A stretch of 64,000 nt of DNA, from positions 248,001 to 312,000 of the forward strand of contig SADC01000021.1 of NCBI GenBank assembly GCA_004194705.1, in the 5' to 3' direction. The translations under genes were made by a program, and so were the position numbers. Shown here in pieces: positions 22,603 to 32,280 of the stretch (positions are counted from its first letter, which is position 1; each line of letters starts with the position of its first letter). The notes below the pieces were generated by a model. It was not told where the DNA came from and did no database searches. It saw nothing but the letters and a program-made list of their open reading frames with translations. The DNA comes from Ditylenchus dipsaci (lineage: Eukaryota; Nematoda; Chromadorea; Rhabditida; Anguinidae).

Positions 22603-22978
22603 TGCATTACTAGATTTTCCCGAGGCAGATCTGATAAATGTAATTTGCTCAAGGAAGTTTGGAATTGTCGTGACGGAGCGCAGTCTTCAGTGCCTCAAAA
22701 CAGACCAGTGGTTGAATGGTGACGTTATCAGCTTCTATCTCCAGCTTCTAGCTCAGCAAAGCATGTGGGACGAAATGGTGCCAAAGGTACTGCCAATTTT
22801 ACACTTTATGAATGTAATCTTTTTTTAGATATATGCTTTCGACTCGTTCTTCTACCCAGAGTTGGCAAAGAGAGGTCCAAAGCCGTGCTCAACTGGACGA
22901 TAAACGCGGATCTGTTTGAACATGATTTTTTTTCGTGCCGATTCACACTACAGGGCATTGGTCATTGGTGGTATGTTT
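22603..22978 (+). pseudogene. Ulp1/SENP-type cysteine protease domain, truncated
   Basis: Reads LINVICSRKFGIVVTERSLQ, then LKTDQWLNGDVISFYLQLL, the typical W-L-N-D-x-x-I-x-F-Y entry of C48 proteases. A 45-nt intron (about 22787-22829, GTACTG...TTTTAG) is followed by IYAFDSFFYPELAKRG, and a shifted frame gives FFVPIHTTGHWSLVV, with the catalytic His in HW. The downstream Asp, Gln and Cys are not found before the inverted TIR begins. Frameshifts separate the parts. In the family such domains cleave SUMO-like modifiers; Ulp1-bearing MULEs are known in plants. Confidence 0.65.
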
Positions 22979-24055
22979 GAATATTCGTGGCTTTTAGTTA
23001 AAAGGTTTGGTTCAGACCTTGGTTCGAAGAGAAATCGAAGAAATGATTCGCGCAGAAAAATTGTATCTCTATTTGTTGTTTCCTTGCTTTTGATGAATGT
23101 TATAATTGTTTATCAATAAATTTACTTGAGATAAGGTTGATTTGAATGTTTTTACTTATCGAAGGTGTGTAAGAATTGAGTTGTTTTTTGTAAAAAAAAA
23201 GTTGACCATGTGAACCTCACATGAACCAAGTGAACAACATTATAAAAAAAATTTATCAATAAGATGTACAAAAATGATTATCCAAACTAGTTATTATAAA
23301 TTCAATTTCAAACGAAAAATTCCGGTCATCATAATCAGGCCAGTTACCAATAATCAAAAAAACTATGGTAGAAAACTACGTAGCACGCAAAATTTAAGTT
23401 AATTCGTGTAGAAAAACCAAAAAACCAGCCCGAAAATCCGAAGAAGTCAAGATAATTATAACACTCAAAAGAATAAGAAGAATACTAACACTCAAAATTC
23501 TGATCTTGGTCTACAAGAAATTATACCACTTTATTCGGTCGACCATTTGGTTTGATTAAGTGCCTGGATCATCCAGTAGGACCGAAATTGGATTATAGAC
23601 AAAAATTTAAAAGATAGGAGTTCTTCACAAGATAAAAAAAGTAATTTGAATTCAGTGTAGATCAAAAGGGTGTGGATCAAAAGTGTTGTAGATCAAAAGT
23701 GTTGTAGATCAAAAGGGTGTAGATCAAAAGGGTGTAGATCAAAAGAGTGTAGATCAAAAGTGTGCCGCCCCTTTTTATGCCATTGAATCGATCGAAACGC
23801 TTATTTTGGCCATCAAGCTGCTCATTTATATCTCGAACTTATGCAACTAGATGTAAATCAAAAGACAGACTTGTCACTAGTTGCTTAAAAGGGGGATGGA
23901 CCTTGATGTACAAATCGCCTAGGTCATAGGTTCTAATCCCCTTGGGTGTACATCTATTTTTTACCACATTTTTAGTGAGTTCACTGACTTTGCTGTCAGC
24001 AACTACCACCATAATTCAAGCGTTTTGACACATATTACCGTCAAAATATAATACA

Positions 24056-24140
24056 GTCGACCCTCTCCATAAGGGACTCGAGGGGGACCGACTTTTTGTC
24101 CCTTATAGAGAGCGTCCCTTATGTACAGCGTCGGTTTAGG
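24056..24140. repeat. half of a pogo-like element
   Basis: TACAGTCGACCCTCTCCATA with repeated AAGGGAC / GTCCCTTAT words, resembling the pogo-like MITEs elsewhere in the window. No right terminus is found before the minisatellite, so it looks truncated. Confidence 0.35.
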
Positions 24141-24169
24141 TCAAATTAAAAAAAAAAAAAAAAAAAAGT

Positions 24170-24886
24170 AAATTAGCCTACAGTAAATTGTAAATTCGCC
24201 AACAGTAAATTAAAAAATTCGCCTATTCAATTCGCCTTCAATTCGCCTACATTCAATTCGCCTACAGTAAATTCGCATACGGTAAATTCGCCTACAGGTA
24301 AATCGCCTACAGTAAATTCGCCTACGGTAAATTCGCCTACAGTAAATTCGCCTACGGTAAATTCGCCTACAGGTAAATTCGCCTACAGGTAAATTCGCCT
24401 ACAGTAAATTAGCCTACGGTAAATTCGCCTACGGTAAATTCGCCTACAGGTAAATTCGCCTACAGGTAAATTCGCCTACAGTAAATTCGCCTACGTAAAT
24501 TCGCCTACGGTAAATTCGCCTACAGGTAAATTCGCCTACAGGTAAATTCGCCTACAGGTAAATTCGCCTACAGTAAATTCGCCTACAGGTAAATTCGCCT
24601 ACAGGTAAATTCGCCTACAGTAAATTCGCCTACGGTAAATTCGCCTACGGTAAATTCGCCTACAGGTAAATTCGCCTACAGGTAAATTCGCCTACAGGTA
24701 AATTCGCCTACAGTAAATTCGCCTACAGGTAAATTCGCCTACAGGTAAATTCGCCTACAGTAAATTCGCCTACGGTAAATTCGCCTACAGTAAATTCGCC
24801 TACGGTAAATTCGCCTACAGGTAAATTCGCCTACAGGTAAATTCGCCTACAGTAAATTCGCCTACGGTAAATTCGCCTACGGTAAA
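24170..24886. repeat. minisatellite GGTAAATTCGCCTACA, ~40 copies
   Basis: About forty head-to-tail units of 15-17 bp (CGCCTACAGTAAATT, CGCCTACGGTAAATT, CGCCTACAGGTAAATT), with higher-order patterns of the three variants. The word GGTAAATTC also begins the MULE-type arrays at 17389 and 19835, so this may be an expanded transposon end. It stops exactly at the first base of Polinton copy A. There are no unique spacers, so it is not a CRISPR array. Confidence 0.9.
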
Positions 24887-25393
24887 AGTAGTATGTTGGG
24901 CACGTACAGCGTATTTTCCCAAAACCGTAAATTTCATATTTTTCAATAATAAGACTTTATATGCATTTTGCCACCTTTTTGTCACGATTTTCACCGCTTT
25001 TAAACAAAAAAAATTTCAAAGCCCCAACAAATTTTCAAATTATGGTAACTTTGAAAATAGTCAATTTTCAGCAAAATAATCTCTATTTTCACAGTTTTTC
25101 ATCTTTTTTCAAATTTTCAATTTTCAAATTTGACACTTTTTATCGACCTTTTCATCGAAATTTCGACGTTTTTTAAATTACCCGATTTTCGATTGGGCAA
25201 CTCACCCAAACTAAGGGCTGTAATATTTTTCAGCTATTTCGCTGGAAATTCACCTTTTTCTTTGAAAAAATACTCTGTTCACCCAGCGCAAAAATATGGA
25301 GTAAAAAAGTAAAAAAAATACAAATATATTTATATTGCTAAATTTTAACCGGGTAATAGTTCGGTTTTAATATTTTTTAATAGTCAATTTGAA
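24887..25393. repeat. Polinton copy A left terminal inverted repeat
   Basis: About 507 bp, matched in inverse at 36139-36647. Contains AT-rich TTTTCAAATTTTCAATTTTC runs and ends at CAATTTGAA, next to the glycoprotein stop codon. Confidence 0.95.
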
Positions 25394-25397
25394 GTTT

Positions 25398-27009
25398 TTA
25401 TTCGCTGTAATTCAACGAATTCATGGATGGAACTTTTTTCATGAAAACTTGGTCCGAATGTTTTTTATATTCAACGAAAATTTTTCTGACCCTAAATCTT
25501 TCGATTTTCTTTGAAAAGATAATGGAGCTGTTAAGTATATCAACGTTCTAACCACCTGAACGGTTATGAAAACACAACAAATCGTAACGTAAATTCGCCA
25601 ATAATTTAGCAAATACAACAAAAAGTACTCGGTCAAATCGCTTGAAAAAGCATGTGGTTCCGAACTTTTTTCTTCTGGAAAATCAAAATTTTTGTTTGAA
25701 AGCTGGATGAGCTCATCTAGTAAAACTTCTTCGATATAAGTTTTATTTTTATAGTGATGTCGAAATATTAATTTATGCTCCAAAAATTTGAAATCGTAAG
25801 TTCGCTTTATGTCGAACGACTTTACGTTTTTCATCAAACTATTTTCATCGTTTCGAAACTTAACTTTGTCATGAATGACATCATTTCGATTGTCAAAATA
25901 AAAGATTTTTTCACTAAAACCTTCTATTTTGACTGGGACTAAGCCATATATATCATTCTGATCAGTAAAATCTACTAAATTCGGATCGATTTTTTTGCAA
26001 AATCGAACTTCGATCAATGAATTGTTGATCAAATTTACATCAATATACGAATAATTCAGCATTTTTTGAACAAATTTTGCAGGGCTAGTTTTCAACAGAA
26101 TTTCGATTAGTTCGTTTTGGTCATTCAACATATAGCAAAATGTTTTCGTAATTTGATGTAAATTTGCTTGAATATGATCAGTTAAATAGTTTAACTGACC
26201 GGATTGTTGAAACTCATCAACTTCTCTTTTACTTTTTTTGACGATTAACCGAGCGCCATAACCTTCTTCGCTTATAACAATGTGATTATCACAACTGTTG
26301 AAAATTGTATAGTTTTTTTGAAAATTGAGCGCAATTTGCTCATCGTGATTTACCCACATGGAATCTGAATAGAATCCGTCAAATATCCCAATAGAAATAT
26401 ACTCGCATTTATACTCATTATTCACCTCCCAAATCATGATTTCATTAAGTTTTATTTCGCAAACACCTCTCTGATAGTTGCAATTTTTCATATCAGATAG
26501 TACGTTTTTCGGTTGAGCAGACCCATGGTGTGAAAAAACACTCGTTTCTATCAAAATGCAATTCTTTTTCAAAAATTTATCACTTTTTAGCAAGCTGGTG
26601 AATCTATTGGGATATTTGTCGGTTACTCGATTATTAGTTCGGTAAATATTGTCAAATTTTGACAATGAGCCGAAAACACACTTTTTACTTTCAATCATTT
26701 CTCGACACTCTTTTTCGCTTATTCGTTCCAAATTCAGCTCTTTTTTGCTAAATTGCTCGTATCCTGATAGATCCGTATGTAAACTTATTTCGGACACTAG
26801 TTTTTTACATAAAAATCCCTTTGATTTATATTGAATATCGTTCGGTCTGAATAGCTCATATGTCCGTTTTTCGATAGTCTTATTCGAATTTATTTTACAT
26901 TTATTCAATTTAGGAAACTTAAAAAATTGTTTTGGACTATTTTCGTCGCAAACATAAGGCAAGTCGAATAATTGACCAAAAAAAGCACAAATATTATTAA
27001 GACTTTCAT
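25398..27009 (-). pseudogene. candidate envelope glycoprotein, copy A (frameshifted)
   Basis: A type I membrane protein of roughly 535 residues. It starts at 27009 with a signal peptide (hydrophobic IIFVLFLV core), followed by a Cys-rich ectodomain (for example CREMIESKKC, GVCEIKLNEIMIWE, KCEYISIG) with several N-glycosylation sequons (NYT, NYS, NNS, NKT). Near the C-terminus there is a single membrane segment (IYVTICCVFITVQVV) and a short tail. The Cys...I-x-W-E...C spacing recalls class III-like glycoproteins of negative-strand viruses, but this is a weak inference. Copy A has a one-base shift just after the signal peptide and another in the tail, so signal and ectodomain are out of frame. 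The ectodomain frame (26962-25439) is otherwise open. Confidence 0.6.
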
Positions 27010-27046
27010 AATTTATATGTCAAATTTTTTTACCTAATAAATCGAA

Positions 27047-27905
27047 ATGTCAAGAAACGGCGAAATTGATTTTTATGAAATTTATGATGATAAAAAACTA
27101 GAAATCATAATTAATGAAAATCTGAGACTTCGAAATGAACTGAAACGAAAATTCGACAAAAACGACCAAACTAAAAAAATAGTCGAATTTCAACAAAATG
27201 AGTTTTTCAAACCGATTTTAGTTGCAAATAAAGAAATTCAAAGCGAAATAAAAATAAAAAAGAAGAGGTAGTTAGCCTACTAAAAAATTTTCAAATAAAA
27301 AATGAAAAATCACAAGAAAAAGTGGTCGAAAACACCGAAAAAAGTAACCTTATTTCGATCTATTTTAGAGACAACAAAGATCGAAGTAATGCCGGATACT
27401 CAGTCCGTTATAATAAAGAATCGGATGCATACACTATTGGTAATCGAAATATCGAAATATTCAATAATTGCTTGAAAATCGGTGACAAAACTTATCAGCC
27501 GAATACCGGACTTTTAGAACTTTTAACTAAAAAATCACCAAATATGTCGATTATTGATGAATCCGACAAGCAGAATTACAAAGAAATTTTGACTAATTCG
27601 AATGCCATATATCGAAATTTGACTCAGAAACAACATTTTACAATAGCGACTCAAGTGATAAGTGGAGACTCATAAAAACTTTGTTTGAAAATGTATCTCA
27701 ATCTAGAAAATCTGATAATGTTGATATACAGAATCAAGATGCAAACAGTTTGACCGAAATGCTGCAAAAATCTATTCAAATTTATAAATCGGGTAATAGA
27801 CAAGAATTTGTGAAAATCAACTTCATAATCAGTCGACTGACCGAATTGAATATTTTAAGAAAAGACGATATTGAGAAAATTTACGCCTCATTAGAAAAAA
27901 TGTGA
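27047..27905 (+). pseudogene. Polinton charged protein of unknown function, copy A
   Basis: Starts MSRNGEIDFYEIYDDKKLEI and is rich in Lys, Glu and Asn, with predicted helices and no recognised domain. The first frame stops at TAG 27269-27271. An overlapping -1 frame continues (EEVVSLLKNFQIKNEKSQ), with the heptamer AAAAAAG (27256-27262) at the junction. The second part contains NKDRSNAGYSV and TIGNRNIEIFNNCLKIGDKT; a private one-base lesion near 27618 in copy A moves the last part to a third frame (27681-27905, LTEMLQKSIQ and TELNILRKDDIEKIYASLE). It lies divergently beside the glycoprotein. It could be a structural or core protein by position; no function is assigned. Confidence 0.55.
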
Positions 27906-28090
27906 AAGTTAGTCGTATTAAACGGATACGTTTAAAACGTACAAATTATTGATATGAAACGGTACTCGTTTAAAACGTTACCGTTTAAGACGTACATTAT
28001 ATCCGTTTAAAACGTACTACGTAAAAAACGGTACTCGTTAAAAACGGCAAATGTAAAATACTCTACTCATGTAAACTTAGACTGCGGAAA
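27906..28090. repeat. palindromic ACGTTTAAAACGTAC repeats between convergent genes
   Basis: Seven to eight imperfect copies of AACGGTACTCGTTTAAAACG and CGTTTAAAACGTAC fill the gap between the 3' ends of the charged-protein gene (+) and the ATPase gene (-). The words are near-palindromic. They could act as a transcription terminator for both genes or a protein-binding site; that role is inference. Same array in copy B at 58487-58669. Confidence 0.6.
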
Positions 28091-28095
28091 TAATA

Positions 28096-28834
28096 TTAAT
28101 CAGTTGAATACAAAAAATATTTGAGCTCTTTCCGATATTTACCTTTGTTTTTCTCGCTCGTTTTGTCGATAGTAACAAAACCATACTTATTTACCCAACT
28201 TTTCATACAAAAATCAGAAAATTCTTCCTTTTTTAAATCAAAACAATGATCTTTGTGGAAATAGTTCAAGTTAGCCCGATCTTGTTCAAAAAGTATAAAA
28301 AAGTTTGCATTCTCACGAATAGTATTTTTAGGCAATTTTACATAATTTTGTGAAATGTAGAAGCAATCAATATTATTATGACGACCCCTAGTATAGTACG
28401 ATTCGATTTTGGTTTGTTTTGCATCTAAAATGTCGTCAAAAATCACTAAGTTTTTTAAATTACAATCGATTTTGCTCGGATCCGGTACATCTTCAGCTGT
28501 TGAAAAACAGTGAATCTGTATCGGATTTTTACATTTTGAAGTTTTTGTAAATGTAAATTTTTTCTTTTGAATGCAATCCAAAATTTCGTTTTTTGTCAAT
28601 CCGTTTTCGAACCCATTTTTAGTAATTGAAAATTTTTTGATGCAAAGTTTTTGAAAAAATTAAAAGATTATTGTAGTCTAGGTAATTATCGAGCAGTAAA
28701 TTCATTAAAAGGTTAGTTTTACCGCAACCTGATTTACCTACTATTACAGCTCGAATCGAACTTGGTAATAGTTTGTTATTTTTACGTTTTTGTTCACAAA
28801 AAATATCATCGAGTGTCAAATTTAAAAATGACAT
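28096..28834 (-). pseudogene. Polinton packaging ATPase (FtsK/A32-like), copy A
   Basis: About 240 residues. Walker A is VIGKSGCGKTN-like (GKSGCGKTNLLMNLLLDN near residues 33-50). Walker B is LKNLVIFDDILD. It is followed by the family-specific YYTRGRHNNIDCFYISQNY and KNTIRENANFFILFEQD. This is the genome-packaging ATPase of the FtsK/HerA branch, related to poxvirus A32, that would pump DNA into capsids. The frame breaks between SKTLHQK and the second part near 28600-28625 (A and T runs); copy B breaks at the same place. The C-terminus to STD is intact here. It is divergent to the integrase, 15 bp away. Confidence 0.8.
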
Positions 28835-28849
28835 TATTTTTGTATTTAA

Positions 28850-29904
28850 ATGACTGAAGTTTTTTGTGTCAAATGTCGAAAAAAGACTGAAACGAAAAAT
28901 TCAGTCGAACTTTTGTCAAAAAACGGTCGAAAAATGTTGAAAGGCGAGTGTATAGTCTGCTCGACCAAAAAATCGCAATTTGTAAAATCATCTGTAAAAA
29001 TACTAGAAACGACATACTACAATCCAAAAACCGGTTTTTCCGGTATAAACGATTTACAGCGAAAAACTGGAAAATCAAAATCCGAGGTCGAAATTTCTTG
29101 AATCAACAAAAAACATATTCTGTACATAAACCAGCTCGTCGACATTTTGAAACTCAACGAGTTTTTGTACATGACATCGATGAGCAATGGCAATCCGACT
29201 TGGTCGAAATGATACCTTATTCTCGACAAAATCAGAATTTTAAGTATATTTTGACGGTGATCGATTGTTTCAGTAAATACGGATGGGCTATACCGATAAA
29301 AAACAAAACAGGTGATGAAACGGTTCGAGTTTTTGAAAAACTGTTCGAATTTCGAAAACCGAAAAAAATTCAAACTGATAAAGGCAAAGAATATTACAAT
29401 CAGAAACTCAATAAAATATTCAAAGCTGAAAATATTTTACATTTTTCGACCGAATCGAGTAAAAAAGCGTCAATAGTCGAACGTTTTAACCGAACTTTGA
29501 AAGAAAAAATGTGGAAAATTTTTACACAGAATAACAATCATAAATGGTTAGATATTATAGATGATCTTTTGATCAACTATAATAAATCATACCACAATTC
29601 GATCAAAATGTCACCGATCGAGGCTAGTAAAGCTGAAAATCGACAAAAGTTCATGCTAAATTATTTCCTGTGAAAATTTGAAAAAGTTACCCAAATTCGA
29701 TATCGGTGACAAAGTTCGGATAACAAAATATAAGAAGATTTTTGATAAAGGATATTTACCAAATTGGACTACTGAAATTTTTGTCATAAAAATGTACACA
29801 AAACGGATCCACCGAGTTTCGACTTAAAAGATTTGAAAAATAAGGATCTTTTAGGTAAATTTTATACCGAAGAAATATCGCTGGTCGAAAAATATAAGAA
29901 TTGA
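28850..29904 (+). pseudogene. Polinton integrase (rve), copy A
   Basis: The N-terminal zinc ribbon has FCVKCRKKTET and GECIVCSTKK (CxxC pairs). The retroviral-type core has WQSDLVEM (first D), YILTVIDCFSKYGWAIPIKN, IQTDKGKEYYN (second D) and ASIVERFNRTLKEKMW (E), with 33 residues between the second D and E. The C-terminal SH3/chromo-like tail has FDIGDKVRI, KGYLPNWTTEIF and KFYTEEISLVEKY. It would insert the element with a 6-bp target duplication. Lesions in copy A are a one-base loss near 29090, between ribbon and core, and a shift at the core/tail border near 29670, plus one in the tail. The core itself is open. Confidence 0.85.
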
Positions 29905-29909
29905 AAAAA

Positions 29910-30300
29910 TTTAAAATGTCGAAAATCGCGTTTTTAGCGTTTTGCGGAAGCGTTTAAAATTTGCGTTTAGTGCGTTTGCGCAAATAAAAAATTGCAAAAA
30001 AATTTGCGTGCGTTTGTTTGCCCAAAATTGCCCCGAATGGGAGAGAGTAACTTCTCTATCCCATTCAGGGGTGTTGGAGACTTTCGCGCATCCCGTAGGA
30101 AAGTTGCAGCAACCGCCTTCGATCTGCTATAAACCTTAGAATCGGTGTATATCAGAAAGCGGAATTACAGCCACTGCGCCATCCACCCACCTATCGTTTT
30201 ATAGCTAAAAGATATGCTTTAAGCTATGAAACGATCGGATTTACAGGGTATTCTTCTTTTTTCGATTACAGGGTGATCCGATCGACATAAAAAATTTGTC
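29910..30300. other. noncoding segment with TTTGCG repeats and tRNA-like motif, copy A
   Basis: Contains AAATTTGCGTTTAGTGCGTT-type repeats, then a hairpin-forming CGAATGGGAGAGAGTAACTT with TCTCTATCCCATTCAGG, then (complement strand) GGATGGCGCAGTGGCTGTAA. In that last word TGGCGCAGTGG fits a Pol III A box. It ends with GGATTTACAGGGTA and TTACAGGGTGATCC inside CGATCGGAT/ATCCGATCG inverted words. Copy B differs by tandem duplications here. It may be a SINE-like insertion; no full tRNA fold is evident. Confidence 0.45.
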
Positions 30301-30306
30301 ATATAA

Positions 30307-30712
30307 ATGACAACTATTTCTTTGAACTTAAAATCGAATGAAAATAGTTTCAATATCGTATTACCGGATATTTTTCAATCGAAAAACTTAAAAATCGGGT
30401 AACTAAAATAGATGGGTCGATTACTTTTCAAAAAATAAAGATAAAAACAATAATTTGCAAGAATTATGCAAAAAAAATAATACTATTTTTGTTAAAATAA
30501 ATTTAATTAATTCGACATATATTAACAATAGTCGATTTCAGTCGATTTTTCGACTAAAAGTTACCGAAAATATCGATGAAAAACCTAATCATATAATTTT
30601 TCATAATCTAAATCAAAAACCTGACCATTTGAGTATAATGTTGGTCGATAATCGATTGATTGAACAATCGATTATTGATTTGTGGATTGATCTCCACTTA
30701 ATAATTGCTTAA
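30307..30712 (+). pseudogene. candidate minor capsid (penton-like) protein, copy A
   Basis: About 135 residues: starts MTTISLNLKSNENSFNIVLP, then SKNLKIG, a middle NSTYINNSRFQSIFRLKVTE and the end RLIEQSIIDLWIDLHLIIA. The beta-rich pattern ending in an acidic/hydrophobic strand, and the position next to the capsid gene, resemble the single-jelly-roll minor capsid of Polintons; the assignment is by layout and pattern only. Copy A has frame shifts near 30398 and 30432. The 3' end overlaps the opposing Lys-rich gene by a few bases. Confidence 0.4.
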
Positions 30713-30894
30713 TAAAATTTTTATTATTTTTAGACAATTTTTTAGCATTATTTTTTTTGCTTTTGGTTTTACAAGTAGCCTCTTTTTTTCATTTTTTGTA
30801 TCATTTTTCTCAAAATTATTATTTATGAGGTCGATTTCTTTATTTTTTTCGATTTTTTTTCGACAATATATGATATTTTGTCATTGTCATACAT
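30698..30894 (-). pseudogene. small Lys-rich protein of Polinton, copy A
   Basis: The minus strand starts MYDNDKISYIVEKKSKKIKK; an overlapping frame continues NNNFEKNDTKNEKKRLLVKP and ends KNCLKIIKILLSNY. It is strongly basic, about 65 residues, with an amphipathic C-terminus. A frame change in the A-rich stretch (about 30835) is shared by both copies. A DNA-condensing or capsid-cement role, as with small basic proteins in adenovirus-like viruses, is inference. Confidence 0.3.
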
Positions 30895-30933
30895 GACAAG
30901 TGACATTTAATTAAAAAATTTTTTACTTATTTT

Positions 30934-32197
30934 TTATAAAACGTTAACTCGAAAATCTTCCGAGTTAATATTTACTACAGAATTGGACAAAATCAAGCTA
31001 AAACATTTTGTATTTTCCGGTATAGGTTTCGAAATGTCGCTCGAATTGTGATATCAGGTTTCGAACTGATAATTTTATCGTTTTGACGAGTCAAATTGAA
31101 TACGAATATTGGGTAGTACTTTATGTACTGATCTTCTTCCACAATACATTTTCAGTAAACTTTTGATTGAAATAATTTTCGCGAAATGTTTTGCGAAGTT
31201 GTATTGCTGTACTGCATAATAATTATCCATATCGCAGCGAATACAACTATAAGGATACTGAATACTATTCAGTTCGACAAAAATAGTTTCTAATAAACAA
31301 TGGTCAAAACGAGCAGCATTATTGTAATTATTTTCTCTATTTGTTTGAAATGCGACTATAATATATGCGATTTTTTCATATTTCATACCAAGTCGCCAAG
31401 TAAATTCTTTGGAAGCAAATGGTACATCAACATTTTCAAAATGCCGCGAAAAAAATGGCAATTTGAACATTGGTTTCTCTTTTATTATTTTCATAAGTCG
31501 ATTTTCCATTTCTAAACTTGGAATTATACTCGGTACTAACCAATTCATCTCAGTTATGCGAAATTTAGCAGAAACTTGGTCAAACTGTTAGAAACTATTG
31601 AGTTTTTACTAAAGTCGTTTCGATGTAATACAAATGAATGTTTTACGCCGTAAATTACTTTATTAAAATTTTCACAAAACCCGAATATATGAGACAGAGC
31701 TATATAAAAACTACATTTTCCGTTTCTCAAAGCATTGTATTTCAAAATTTTAACAGCCATATTGCCTTCAGTTATCTATCCAAAAGTATTTCTACGACCC
31801 AAATTCACAGAATATGTCAAAATTCCTTTCAAAAGTGTAGCTCTACCCGGTCATTTACATTCTCAATTTGCTCACCGTTCAGGTAATATCCTACCCGATT
31901 AAATAAAAACATCGGTGCATTATTAGTTAGTGAAACTTGATCGCCTTTTTCTGATTCTGTATCAGTTTTCAGTTTATTGCTATCTAAATCGGTCAAATTA
32001 CCCGCTAAATACAAATAGCTTTGACTCGGTAAAATGTAGTTATCACAAGTTTCAATTACAAAATTAATGTCGCCATCATCGTTTAAATGTGAGCCATAAC
32101 TCGGTGAAATTTTCAAAATCTTATCGTACTTGATCGAATTATTATATAAGGGATCATTTTCAATAGTCAGAATTTTGTCAATTACAAAGTTTTCCAT
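30934..32197 (-). pseudogene. double-jelly-roll capsid-like protein, copy A
   Basis: About 420 residues, starting MENFVIDKILTIENDPLYNN. Features are NAPMFLFNRVGYYLNGEQIE, SFYIALSHIFGFCENFNKVI, MNWLVPSIIPSLEMENRLMK, FKLPFFSRHFENVDVPFASK and FTWRLGMKYEKIAYIIVAFQ. These match the DJR-like proteins encoded by invertebrate Polintons and adintovirus-like elements, the presumed major capsid protein. Breaks are: a one-base loss near 31843 in this copy; a TAG shared by both copies directly after RRNTFG; and shifts near 31205 and 31080. It ends VNINSEDFRVNVL at 30934. Confidence 0.7.
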
Positions 32198-32280
32198 TTA
32201 ACTAGTCAAAAAATTTTCAAAAAAAAGTTTTTTGATTTCTATGGATTTTTTTTCGCTTTTAAAAAGTGTGGGTAATAATC

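Larger units (their letters stand above)
21788..23770. mobile_element. MULE transposon with Ulp1-type protease
   Basis: Flanked by the perfect 9-bp repeat CTTTTTATG (21779-21787 and 23771-23779). Left end GGCTCTAGCCG followed by six to seven TTTTGATCTACACCC units (to 21895); right end the inverted array GTGTAGATCAAAAGG (23655-23765), finishing GCCGCCC. A long TIR extends inward past GATGATCCAGGCACTAAACC (near 21985; inverse near 23545). The plus strand encodes the C-terminal part of a MULE transposase followed by a Ulp1-like protease domain. The N-terminal transposase region is missing. Confidence 0.85.

Noticed and set aside
24170..24886. CRISPR-like regular array
   Set aside because: Units are contiguous, with no unique spacers; eukaryotic context and no cas genes.
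30705..30896. Plus-strand Phe-rich 63-codon ORF
   Set aside because: Shadow of the Lys-rich minus-strand gene (Lys codons read as Phe in reverse).
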